Shown here piece after piece: positions 32,344 through 39,787 of a stretch of 64,000 bases of DNA (position 1 is its first letter; the number at the start of each line of letters is the position of its first letter). The position numbers were made by a program, and so were the translations under genes. Below the pieces are notes generated by a model, which made no database searches, was not told the DNA's origin, and saw nothing but the letters and a program-made list of their open reading frames with translations. Source of the DNA: DAOPYU01 sp942493245 (GTDB lineage: Bacteria; Sumerlaeota; Sumerlaeia; UBA8349); the NCBI GenBank assembly GCA_942493245.1, contig OW818685.1, positions 2,356,001 to 2,420,000 of the forward strand, given 5' to 3'.

Positions 32344-32853
32344 GTGATCGGATTCATCGAAGAGGAAAAAGGGCGACTCCAGGGGTTGCTGCGGCTCTTC
32401 AACACGCGCGGGAGCCGGATGGAAGCGTTCGGGGAGGACGGCAAACCGATTTTCAGCGACCTCGTGGACAGTTACACGGTTACACGCGTGGCGCCGCACT
32501 TCGACATCCGGGGGAAACACACCCATTCCGACTTCTGGCTGCTCTGGAAATCGGTGGGGTACAACAACGGCTGGCAGTACGCGCACACGGTCAAGATCGT
32601 GGACGTTCAGGTTCGCGACACGCTCCGCCACGAAGTGGAGGGAGCGCTTCGGGGCGACTGGCTGCTCGTGGACCTGACCGACGACCGGGGGCGGCGGTAC
32701 CGCGTCGAGATGATCGAGCCGGTGACGGAGAAGGATTTCGCCGCCGATTGGGCCGCCTGGCAGACTTACAAAGCCGGGAACGCGGAACTGTTCCGGCGGA
32801 TCGACGCGGGATTACTCGCGGAGCACCTCGAAATCGCGGAGGCGTGGGCATGA
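32344..32853 (+). CDS. Unknown protein, 169 aa, after MuF
   Basis: Start GTG 32344 with GAGGAGGGG upstream, 10 nt after the MuF stop. The protein is soluble, with VTRVAPHFDIRGKHTHSDFW and LLVDLTDDRGRRYRVEMIEPV segments suggesting a small beta-rich domain. No family recognised. Its tight link to MuF suggests an immunity or folding partner of the MuF C-terminal domain, or a head accessory; there is no direct evidence. Confidence 0.6.
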   Translation: MIGFIEEEKGRLQGLLRLFNTRGSRMEAFGEDGKPIFSDLVDSYTVTRVAPHFDIRGKHTHSDFWLLWKSVGYNNGWQYAHTVKIVDVQVRDTLRHEVEGALRGDWLLVDLTDDRGRRYRVEMIEPVTEKDFAADWAAWQTYKAGNAELFRRIDAGLLAEHLEIAEAWA

Positions 32854-33209
32854 AACTGCGCTACATGATCGATTGCATTCTGAAAAAAGGGGCAGGCGGC
32901 CCTCCGGTTTACGAACCGGTCGGCGTCTGGGTGCAGGGACCCGGTCCCGGGCTGGACCTCGAGATGTTTTACCGTGAAAGCCGCGAGGCGAAAGTGCTCG
33001 AGCGAAAAGAAGAGGCCAACTGGGTCCTCAACCGGCTGGTGGAGGCGGGGGTGGTGAGCCTGCCGGAGGATTTTCTCGACTCCCACCGCCGGACCCGCTC
33101 CCCCTATGACGGCTCGTTCGGGGAGAAGGTCGAGAGCGTCGCGTACCCCTCGCTGGAATCCTGCGGGCGGGCGGTTCTGGGGACGCTTTCTCAGAGAGAA
33201 AAGCCCTGA
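32850..33209 (+). CDS. Unknown protein, 119 aa
   Basis: ATGA overlap with the preceding gene. Contains GVWVQGPGPGLDLEMFYRE and a helix NWVLNRLVEAGVVSLPEDFL. No signal or membrane segment and no recognised family. The last of the portal-MuF transcript before promoter copy 6. With its neighbour it may serve the MuF protein. Confidence 0.55.
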   Translation: MKLRYMIDCILKKGAGGPPVYEPVGVWVQGPGPGLDLEMFYRESREAKVLERKEEANWVLNRLVEAGVVSLPEDFLDSHRRTRSPYDGSFGEKVESVAYPSLESCGRAVLGTLSQREKP

Positions 33210-33287
33210 AATTCTCCCGTTTCACCCCCTGTCCCCCGTTCTCCGGGCTGCCCGATCACTTTTTTCAAAAAAATCGTCCGGATCTCC

Positions 33288-33316
33288 GACACTTTTCAAA
33301 TTCTTCCGGTATGTAA
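33288..33316 (+). promoter_or_regulatory. Phage-type promoter element, copy 6 (capsid/tail block)
   Basis: GACACTTTT, 13 nt (ending TTCCGG), TATGTAA, then CCCGTGAA. Upstream TTTTTTCAAAAAAATCG. Leader hairpin CCGCGT-ccaa-ACGCGG at 33334-33349. Serves the methyltransferase-protease-scaffold gene and the capsid, connector and tail genes. Confidence 0.7.
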
Positions 33317-33379
33317 CCCGTGAAAGAGATGTTCCGCGTCCAAACGCGGGGCGTCCGGGTCGCAAAACGGGAGAAGCAG

Positions 33380-35983
33380 ATGGAACTGTTTGCCACGGAT
33401 CGGGAGCGTCTGGCGTTTCTGCTGGAAGCGGAAGCCGAGTTTCACCTGGCCGCCGAAGGCTTTTCGGCGACCGGCGAGGCGGAGGAGGAACAACCGGGGG
33501 CGGACGCGGCCGGGAAAGAGCCACCCACCCGGCGGCCGGACGCCCCAACACCGGACTCAGGGAAAGCCCAAACGGACGAATCGGAATCCGGGGAACCCGG
33601 GAAGGGCGAGCCGGGCGAACTTCCGGCGGACGAGCGGCCCCGGTACATCACGAACTACATCGGCTCGAAGCAGAAGCTGGTGGACTGGATCTGGAAGAAC
33701 ACGCCGGACGATGTGAAGTCGGTCCTGGACGCGTTCTCGGGATCGGCGGTCGTGGCCTACATGTTCAAGAGCAAGGGGCTTCAGGTAACGGCCAACGACC
33801 GGCTCCACTACTGCCACCACGCGGCGCGGGCGCTGGTCGAGAACGCGAAGACGCGCGTCAGCGGCGAGGAGATCGACGCGCTCCTGGCGGACAACCCGAA
33901 GGCCGGGACGTTCGTGCGCGACAACTTCAGCGGGATCTTCTTCGCCGAGGGGGTGCATGGGGTCATCGACACGATCCGGAGCAACTGCGAGCGGCTCGAG
34001 GGGTACAAGAAGGACATCGCGCTGTTTGCGCTGGGCAAGACCTGCATGAGCGGCAAGGGGGGCTTCGGGCATTTTTCGGCGTCCACGAGTTTCGGGCGCA
34101 GGCAGGACAATCCCGACGAGTTCAGGGAGCGGATGCGGGGGAACATCGAGCGGATCAACGCGCTGGTGTTCGACAGCGGCCAGGCGTGCCAGGCTTTCTG
34201 CGAAGAAGTGGGGGCGCTGCTCCCCCGGGTCAAGGCCGACCTCGTTTATTTCGACCCGCCCTACGCCACCGAGTTTTCCACGACGAACTACGAGAAGTCC
34301 TACCATTTCATCGAAGGGCTGATGACCTACTGGAAGGGGCTCACGCTCAAGACCGACACGAAGGTCAAGTATTACGAAACCGACCACGAGACGGTGACCA
34401 AGGGCAACGCGCAGGGGTTCTTCGAATCGTTTCTCACAAACGCGAAACACATCCCGCATTGGCTCATTTCCTACCGCGACCACGCCTATCCCAACGAGGA
34501 GCAGATGACGCAGATCATCGCCTCGCTGGGGCGCGAGAGCCGGATGGAGTCGAAGGAGCACCACTACGCCATCACGGCGAAGCACGGCGAGGCGTCGAAC
34601 GCCCAGGAGCGGCTCTTCATCTGCAAGCGGGCGGCGGGCGCGAAGGCGGAAGTCAGACCCGAGCCGCTGCAGGCCGCCGCGAACTTCCATATTTCCCTGC
34701 CGGTCGAAATCCGGCTGCGGGACGGGGCGTCCCTGAGCGCCGAGGGGATGCAGGCCGGGCCGGACGGGGATCCGCAGTTCACCTTTGTGCTCTGCCGGAC
34801 CGGGACGAACCGGAACGGCGACCATTTTCTGGCCGAGGAACTTTCGGCGCGTCACGCCACGGCCATCAACAAGAAGATCGACCTGCAGCACTCGCAGGAG
34901 TTCTCGGACATCGTCGGCGGGATCGTCGCGTCGGACTACTTCGAGGACGACATGGGCGGGCGGGTCGAGTGCGTGGGGGAACTCTACACCGGCGAGAGCG
35001 AGCAGGCGCGCCTGGCGCACAAACTCATGCGCAAGGGGATCATCAGCCAGGTCTCGATGGAGTGCGATTACGAGGAGGGCGAGTGTTCGGTCTGCCACAA
35101 GCGGGTGAAGAGCAAGGCCGACTACTGCCCGCACCTGCGCAAGTCCAAGGGGGGCGAATCGGGCGGACAGCCCGTTTATGAAATTCTGCACGGCGTCACG
35201 TTCACGGGTCTGGGGCTGCTCGACCGCAAGGGCGCGGACGAGAACGCCCGCATCCTGCAGGTGGCGCATGAGCACATACGGAATGTGGAGTGCGGAATGA
35301 GGAATGAAACGTCTGAAAACTCACGAGGGGACACGGAAAAGATGGGGGGCCAGTCGGCATTCGCCGCTCCGCATTCCGAATTCAAAGAAGGAGGTCCAGG
35401 CATGGACGAGAAGAAACACCCCGAAGAAAACCCGTCGGACGCCGCGAAGGGGAAGCCCTTTCCCGGTGGCGGCGGCGACAAACCCGTGACGGACGACCCG
35501 CGCAAGCGCGTCACCGAACTCGAGCAGGAGAACAAGGAACTCAAGGCGCAGGTGGCGCAGCTGCAGAAGCGGGTGCAGGAACTCGAGGCCGAGCAGAAGT
35601 CCGCCGCGAATCGTTCGCGCGCAGGCAAACTGATCGCGCGGCTCGAAAAGCAGGGCGTGAATTTCGGCGACGACGAGGAGCGCGACAGCGAACTGAAACG
35701 TCTGGCCGAACTGTCGGACGAGGCGTTCTCGGCCACCGAGGCGGCCTACAGCCGCCTGACCAAACAGACCCGGGCCGACTCCCGAACAGTGGAGGAAAAA
35801 CCTTTGGAGAAAAAGGAAGCGGCCCGGGCCTCGGACGAGGAACCGATGCGCAGCGACGCGGGGGTGCGTCCCCGCGACGTGGACGACCGCAAGGCCAGCC
35901 TCGAAGACCGCCTGCGCGAGGGCTTCATGGCGGCCTATGAATCCCGGGTTGGTGGCCGCGCTTTGGCCGCCACCCGCGAGTAG
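33380..35983 (+). CDS. Fusion: D12-class adenine methyltransferase, prohead-protease-like domain, scaffold
   Basis: An 867-residue protein; ATG 33380 (GGGAGAAG upstream) is chosen over 33320, which lies in the leader hairpin. About 85-430 is a Dam/D12-type N6-adenine methyltransferase: NYIGSKQKLVDW, VLDAFSGSAVVAYMF (motif I) and DLVYFDPPYATEF (motif IV). About 440-630 resembles a phage prohead protease (FVLCRTGTNRNGDHFLAEEL, DLQHSQEFSDIVGG) with a zinc-like CSVCHKRVKSKADYCPHL. From about 675 the protein is a scaffold: acidic, then coiled coil (ELEQENKELKAQVAQLQKRV). A strong internal start at 35402 would make the scaffold alone. Protease plus nested scaffold follows the lambda C/Nu3 plan; the methyltransferase fusion is unusual. 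Confidence 0.78.
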   Translation: MELFATDRERLAFLLEAEAEFHLAAEGFSATGEAEEEQPGADAAGKEPPTRRPDAPTPDSGKAQTDESESGEPGKGEPGELPADERPRYITNYIGSKQKLVDWIWKNTPDDVKSVLDAFSGSAVVAYMFKSKGLQVTANDRLHYCHHAARALVENAKTRVSGEEIDALLADNPKAGTFVRDNFSGIFFAEGVHGVIDTIRSNCERLEGYKKDIALFALGKTCMSGKGGFGHFSASTSFGRRQDNPDEFRERMRGNIERINALVFDSGQACQAFCEEVGALLPRVKADLVYFDPPYATEFSTTNYEKSYHFIEGLMTYWKGLTLKTDTKVKYYETDHETVTKGNAQGFFESFLTNAKHIPHWLISYRDHAYPNEEQMTQIIASLGRESRMESKEHHYAITAKHGEASNAQERLFICKRAAGAKAEVRPEPLQAAANFHISLPVEIRLRDGASLSAEGMQAGPDGDPQFTFVLCRTGTNRNGDHFLAEELSARHATAINKKIDLQHSQEFSDIVGGIVASDYFEDDMGGRVECVGELYTGESEQARLAHKLMRKGIISQVSMECDYEEGECSVCHKRVKSKADYCPHLRKSKGGESGGQPVYEILHGVTFTGLGLLDRKGADENARILQVAHEHIRNVECGMRNETSENSRGDTEKMGGQSAFAAPHSEFKEGGPGMDEKKHPEENPSDAAKGKPFPGGGGDKPVTDDPRKRVTELEQENKELKAQVAQLQKRVQELEAEQKSAANRSRAGKLIARLEKQGVNFGDDEERDSELKRLAELSDEAFSATEAAYSRLTKQTRADSRTVEEKPLEKKEAARASDEEPMRSDAGVRPRDVDDRKASLEDRLREGFMAAYESRVGGRALAATRE
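35281..35383. repeat. Inverted-repeat element inserted in frame between protease and scaffold
   Basis: Left arm 35281-35306 (contains GGAGTGCGGAATG) and right arm 35358-35383 (contains CGCTCCGCATTCCG) are complementary at about 19 of 26 positions. The GAATG/CGGAATG units are tandem-like. The stretch translates to a sequence of different style (VECGMRNE to FAAPHSEF), as expected for a small palindromic insert tolerated in an interdomain linker. Confidence 0.5.
35388..35404 (+). promoter_or_regulatory. Strong internal ribosome-binding site and start for a nested scaffold protein
   Basis: AAGGAGGT at 35388-35395, 6 nt, ATG 35402, in frame with the large gene (674 codons after 33380). It is the best ribosome site of the area and lies exactly at the protease-scaffold border. 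It would yield a 193-residue scaffold (35402-35983). Confidence 0.7.
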
Positions 35984-35998
35984 AGAAAGGAAAAGACC

Positions 35999-36364
35999 AT
36001 GCCATTCATCAACCCAAGCCACCGGGGCCTCGCGTACGGCGATGGCCAGATGCAGGGAGAAGGCAAACTGGGCCAGGTCGTGCGGATCGCCGGAAACGAC
36101 CTGTTCGCCGTCAACACCGATCCCACGGTGAAGTCCTTCGGCGTTCTGATCACGGACTACGCCGCAGGCGACCTGCCGGGCATTTACTGCGACGGCGGCG
36201 TTTACGAAACCGATGTTTTCGAGGGGACGATCCACGCCGGAGACGACCTCAAGGTCTCGGCGGGGGGCAAACTCACCGGCGGCACGATCGCCGCGGGCGA
36301 ACAGGTCGTGGCCCGCGCCATTTCCGTCAGCGGCGGTACGCTCAAGTTCCGCCTGCTGGTCTGA
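35999..36364 (+). CDS. Head decoration-like protein
   Basis: A 121-residue beta-rich protein between scaffold and major capsid genes, the usual place of a decoration protein. Gly-rich strands (VVRIAGNDLFAVN, DVFEGTIHAGDDLKVSAGG, GTIAAGEQVVARAISV) resemble small trimeric cap proteins. Ribosome site AAAGGAAAAG precedes the ATG. It is expected to bind the capsid surface and stabilise it. Confidence 0.6.
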   Translation: MPFINPSHRGLAYGDGQMQGEGKLGQVVRIAGNDLFAVNTDPTVKSFGVLITDYAAGDLPGIYCDGGVYETDVFEGTIHAGDDLKVSAGGKLTGGTIAAGEQVVARAISVSGGTLKFRLLV

Positions 36365-36385
36365 ACGAAAGGAGAATCCCGCGGC

Positions 36386-37249
36386 ATGAAGACACAGAAG
36401 GTCAACATCCACAGCCAGCAGTACATGGAGACGATGGCCCGGCTCATGAGCGAGGCGATCGAGTCGCCCGAGGGGCTGCGCGCCCTGGCGGCGGCCATTG
36501 CCGGACCCATCGAGCAGGAGATCGCCCGCAAGGAGATCTCGTCGCTCCTGCTCACCAAGCACACGCTTCCCAAGGGCGAGCGGCCCATCTACCAGAAGAA
36601 GCCGACGGTCCGGGCCCACTGGATCAGCAAGGAGGGCGAAGCGCGTGAGCAGGAGGTCGGCAAGGACGAGGTCGAGTTCCCCACCCACCGCATCCACTCC
36701 GCGCCGATGGTCGATATCTCGATCCTCAAGCACGGCAACATCGGCACCCTGACCGACATCCAGACCTCGGCGTCGGACGAAATCCGGAAAGAAATCGACA
36801 AACGGACGCTGACGGTCCTCCTGGCGGCGGTCCCCGCGGCCAACGTGGTCGAGGTGTCCGGACAGACGCTGACCGACACGGCGCTCAATGAGGCGATCTC
36901 GATCATCGAGGACCTGGAACTCACGGTCAAGTACATCGTCATGCGGGGACGGCGCTTCAACGACCTGCGCGACTGGGAACTCGACCCGCAGACCCAGCTC
37001 GAACTGCGCACCAAGGGGGTCATCAAGAACTACGGCACCGGCGGGATTCTGCTCACCTCCGCCATGCCGCTCAACGAGATCCTGATCGTTCCCGACGAAG
37101 AGGTGGGCAAGATGCCCATCCGCGAGACGCTCGCGAGCGAGGCCATCGAGCAGAAGACCCGCTTCAAGACCGGCTGGCTGCTCTGGTCCGAACTCGGCAT
37201 GGGGGTCACGCGTCCCGACCTCCTCGTCAAAATCCGGCTCGGCGTCTGA
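36386..37249 (+). CDS. Major capsid protein
   Basis: A 287-residue protein behind AAAGGAG. Position after scaffold and decoration genes and before connectors, and very regular codon use, fit the major capsid protein. N-terminal helices (QYMETMARLMSEAIESPEGL) lead into an HK97-like body: RTLTVLLAAVPA (spine helix), TALNEAISIIEDLELTVKYIVM and DWELDPQTQ, GTGGILLTSAMPLNEILIVPDEEVGKM (P-domain strands). FKTGWLLWSELGMGVTRPDLLVKIRL near the end is typical. No long N-terminal delta domain is present; the separate scaffold supplies that role. Confidence 0.8.
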   Translation: MKTQKVNIHSQQYMETMARLMSEAIESPEGLRALAAAIAGPIEQEIARKEISSLLLTKHTLPKGERPIYQKKPTVRAHWISKEGEAREQEVGKDEVEFPTHRIHSAPMVDISILKHGNIGTLTDIQTSASDEIRKEIDKRTLTVLLAAVPAANVVEVSGQTLTDTALNEAISIIEDLELTVKYIVMRGRRFNDLRDWELDPQTQLELRTKGVIKNYGTGGILLTSAMPLNEILIVPDEEVGKMPIRETLASEAIEQKTRFKTGWLLWSELGMGVTRPDLLVKIRLGV

Positions 37250-37265
37250 GGAAGGAGGCGGTGAG

Positions 37266-37649
37266 ATGGAACGCATCCAGAACGTCCGTCCCGGCATCCT
37301 GATCGTCCCGGATGCCGGGCTCAAACTGCAGCCCGGCGAGGGGGCGGAGGTGAATACTCTGTCGAAACAGACCGAGCGGCTGCTCGCCTCCGGGTACCTG
37401 GTGAGGGTTGGCGAGGCCCGGATCGGCGAGGTACCGGAAAACCGGCAACCCGTGGAAGAGACGGCATTGAGCCTCTTTGCGGACCCGGCGCCGGACCTCT
37501 CGAAACTGAGCGCCCAGCAGGCCATTGCCCGGGTGGCCGAGATGGACGATCCCGAGCGGCTGCGCGAGTGTCTCGGGACCGAAAAGCGGCGATCCGTGCT
37601 CGACACCCTGGACCGGAAACTCCGGGAGGTGGCCGGTGGCGCTGAGTGA
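37266..37649 (+). CDS. Unknown small head/connector-region protein, 127 aa
   Basis: Start ATG 37266, GGAAGGAGG upstream. Starts with a beta segment (GILIVPDAGLKLQPGEGAEV) and ends in helices. It overlaps the next gene by 14 nt. Similar short proteins sit between capsid and connector genes in many myoviruses; no family assigned. Confidence 0.55.
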   Translation: MERIQNVRPGILIVPDAGLKLQPGEGAEVNTLSKQTERLLASGYLVRVGEARIGEVPENRQPVEETALSLFADPAPDLSKLSAQQAIARVAEMDDPERLRECLGTEKRRSVLDTLDRKLREVAGGAE

Positions 37650-38097
37650 TCTGGTGGCGAACCTCCGCACGGATCTGGGCGACGCGGCCGGAGACCTCTT
37701 CCCGGAGGCCACGCTGACGCGCTGCCTCCAGAAGAGCGTCTTCCGGCTCGCGCGCGATCTCGGGGTCGAGTGGGCGCTGGTCAATGGCGAGATTCAGCCC
37801 GAGCCGGTCGGAGAAAACCGGGAGTTGCTGCTGCTTCTCGCGCGGATTCAGGCCTGTCAGGTCATGCGTACGGCGACGGCCAGCGCCTTCTCCTTCACGA
37901 GCGGCGACAAGAGCGTGGACAAGACGAAACAGCCCGAGCAGTGGGCTAAATTGGAAAACGACCTCTTGGCGCAGTACCGGGAGCGGTTGGCGGAACTGAA
38001 GCCGAACGCGTCTCTGGCTGAGGACGACTACTTCGTCACGCCGCAGTTGAGTCCGCTTCTCTATGAACAGGGGAAACACCGACGATGCCGATCCTGA
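37636..38097 (+). CDS. Head-tail connector-type protein
   Basis: A 153-residue protein with GTG 37636 as start, GGAGG 6 nt upstream, overlapping the preceding gene. All-helical (LVANLRTDLGDAAGDLFPEATLTRCL, ELLLLLARIQACQVMRTATA, EQWAKLENDLLAQYRERLAEL, quoted in parts), the pattern of gp6/gp15-type head-completion adaptors that dock on the portal. Confidence 0.6.
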   Translation: MALSDLVANLRTDLGDAAGDLFPEATLTRCLQKSVFRLARDLGVEWALVNGEIQPEPVGENRELLLLLARIQACQVMRTATASAFSFTSGDKSVDKTKQPEQWAKLENDLLAQYRERLAELKPNASLAEDDYFVTPQLSPLLYEQGKHRRCRS

Positions 38098-38447
38098 ATA
38101 TCCGCGAACAGGCCGAGGCCATTAACGACGTGCGGGGGATGATCCTCTCGTCGGGCCAGACGGCCCGACTGCTCCGGCCCGAAGCGGGCGACCCGCTTTA
38201 CGGACACGATGCGGCGGTTTTTGTCGAGACCGGAACCGCCCCCGTCGAACTGATCCGGACGCCGCCTCCGGACCTGCCGGGCGAGATCGACGCGACCGCT
38301 TCGGTGTTGCCGGACGCGGTCGTTGAGGCCGGATACTGGCTGATGGCCGGGGGCGAAACGTTCCGGATTCAGACCGTGGTCGAGGAGCGGCTCTTCGGCG
38401 TGGTCACGCACAAGACGCTGCGATTGGTGAAGGTCCATGCCGGTTAG
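38085..38447 (+). CDS. Head-tail joining (stopper-like) protein
   Basis: A 120-residue protein overlapping its neighbours on both sides. Beta-rich middle (LPDAVVEAGYWLMAGGETFRIQTVVEERLFGVVTHKTLRLVKV, in parts) matches stopper/FII-like small barrels by position and style. No precise family assigned. Confidence 0.5.
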   Translation: MPILNIREQAEAINDVRGMILSSGQTARLLRPEAGDPLYGHDAAVFVETGTAPVELIRTPPPDLPGEIDATASVLPDAVVEAGYWLMAGGETFRIQTVVEERLFGVVTHKTLRLVKVHAG

Positions 38448-38928
38448 ACGCTTCGGAGACTGGAAACGGGCCCGGGCGAAACTGGGCGCTTCCCTCGGGC
38501 CGCGTCTGGCCACGGCGCTCCGGCAGGCGACGATCCGTAGCGCCCTCCTCCTCGTACGCGAGATCCAGCGGGGCATCCGGAGTCAGGCGCCGGGCGGGAA
38601 GCCCTTCGTCCAGTTGGCCGAGAGCACGATCGCGCGCAAGGGATCGAGCAAGGCGCTGATCGACACCGGTTTTCTGTTGAGCAGCGTCACCCAGAAGATT
38701 CTGGCGGACAAGGCGTTCGTCGGGCTGCTCAGGGGAATGGTCCACAAAAACGGCGAGGATCTGGTCAACATCGGCGCGGTGATGGAGTACGGAGCGACGA
38801 TCGAACACCCCAGTGGGGTGACAATCGTCCTCCCGCCGCGTCCGTTCCTGCACCCGGTCATGGAACAGTACCGGGAAGAGATTCTGGAAAACTACCGCCG
38901 GGCGATCCGGACGGTTCTGACGGAGTGA
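38437..38928 (+). CDS. Tail completion / virion morphogenesis protein (HK97 gp10/Mu gpG type)
   Basis: A 163-residue protein. LVREIQRGIRSQAPGGKPFVQLAESTIARKGSSKALIDTG (in parts) is the virion-morphogenesis signature: basic helix, then P-W/L-x-P-L-x-x-S-T...LIDTG-L. It ends IEHPSGVTIVLPPRPFLHPVMEQY, with the P-x-R-P-F motif of gp10/gpG proteins. It joins tail and head or terminates the tail tube. Confidence 0.75.
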   Translation: MPVRRFGDWKRARAKLGASLGPRLATALRQATIRSALLLVREIQRGIRSQAPGGKPFVQLAESTIARKGSSKALIDTGFLLSSVTQKILADKAFVGLLRGMVHKNGEDLVNIGAVMEYGATIEHPSGVTIVLPPRPFLHPVMEQYREEILENYRRAIRTVLTE

Positions 38929-38931
38929 ACA

Positions 38932-39453
38932 ATGGGCACAATCCGCACGGTGACCGAAGCCTTCATCCGCCTGATCAAGCGCGAGATCCACGAGGGCGCC
39001 GTGCTGGTCCTGGCGGATGACGTGTTCGAGGTGAAGCGGACGCCCAGTGTTCTGCTGCAGGGACCGACGCTGTCGGAGAACGGGACGCGGCGGAGTCAGA
39101 CTCGGTTCATCGAGCGGGATCCGGAGACCCTGACGTTCGAGTCGTGCCGGGCGCCCCGGCTCTACCACCTCGACTTCGACCTCGTGGTGACCACGGACAC
39201 CGAGGCCGAACTGCTCGATCTCGCGGAAAAGGTCGCCCGTTTTTATCAAACCCACCCGGTCCTCGAGATCGGGGCCGAGGGCTCGCTCAACCTCACGGAA
39301 CGCCTGCCGCTGGGGGGCCTCAGGCGGGTCAATCTCTCGAACCTGCGGCAGGCCAGCGGGCGGGCGCGCATCGAGGACTGCCCCGTTTATGACGGCGAGG
39401 TCCAGCGCGGAAAACTCATCCGCGACCTCGTGCTGGATCTGGAAACACACTGA
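38932..39453 (+). CDS. Tail terminator-like protein
   Basis: A 173-residue protein 3 nt after the tail-completion gene. Strands and helices (FDLVVTTDTEAELLDLAEKVARFYQTHPVLEI, in parts) fit a small ferredoxin-like tail-terminator fold, and the position directly before sheath and tube supports this. Family not assigned with certainty. Confidence 0.5.
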   Translation: MGTIRTVTEAFIRLIKREIHEGAVLVLADDVFEVKRTPSVLLQGPTLSENGTRRSQTRFIERDPETLTFESCRAPRLYHLDFDLVVTTDTEAELLDLAEKVARFYQTHPVLEIGAEGSLNLTERLPLGGLRRVNLSNLRQASGRARIEDCPVYDGEVQRGKLIRDLVLDLETH

Positions 39454-39482
39454 ACATTCAAACCAACCGAAGGAGAAGAAGC

Positions 39483-39785
39483 ATGATCGAGGTCAAGAAC
39501 CTGTTGTTCCAACCGCTGACGTTCCATCTGCGGGACGAGCGGGAAAGCCTGCATCTGGGTCCCCGGCAGCGGCGCGAGATCGAGGCGGGCCAAGTCTCGC
39601 CCGAACTGCGGCAGGCTGAGCGGCGCGGGCTGGTGGCCCTCACCGAAAAGTCCGGGAACCTGGAACCGGACGGAGAAGTCCCGGAAACATCCGCGATCCG
39701 TCCCGCGAAAAAACGCGCGTCCGGTCTGGCGGCCAGCGGAAAAAAGTCTGAAGACATGCCTGCGGCGCAGGCCGGGAGAGACTGA
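39483..39785 (+). CDS. Unknown small protein, 100 aa, before sheath
   Basis: N-terminal half resembles a short beta domain (VKNLLFQPLTFHLRDERESLHLGPRQRREIEA). The C-terminal half is disordered and basic (PAKKRASGLAASGKKSED). Good ribosome site AAGGAGAAG. The same type of small protein precedes sheath genes in other myoviruses; function unknown. Confidence 0.55.
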   Translation: MIEVKNLLFQPLTFHLRDERESLHLGPRQRREIEAGQVSPELRQAERRGLVALTEKSGNLEPDGEVPETSAIRPAKKRASGLAASGKKSEDMPAAQAGRD

Positions 39786-39787
39786 CC

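Noticed and set aside
34785..35983. Protease-scaffold as a gene separate from the methyltransferase
   Set aside because: The frame is continuous from 33380 with no stop and no ribosome site at the methyltransferase-protease border; only the scaffold start at 35402 is supported.
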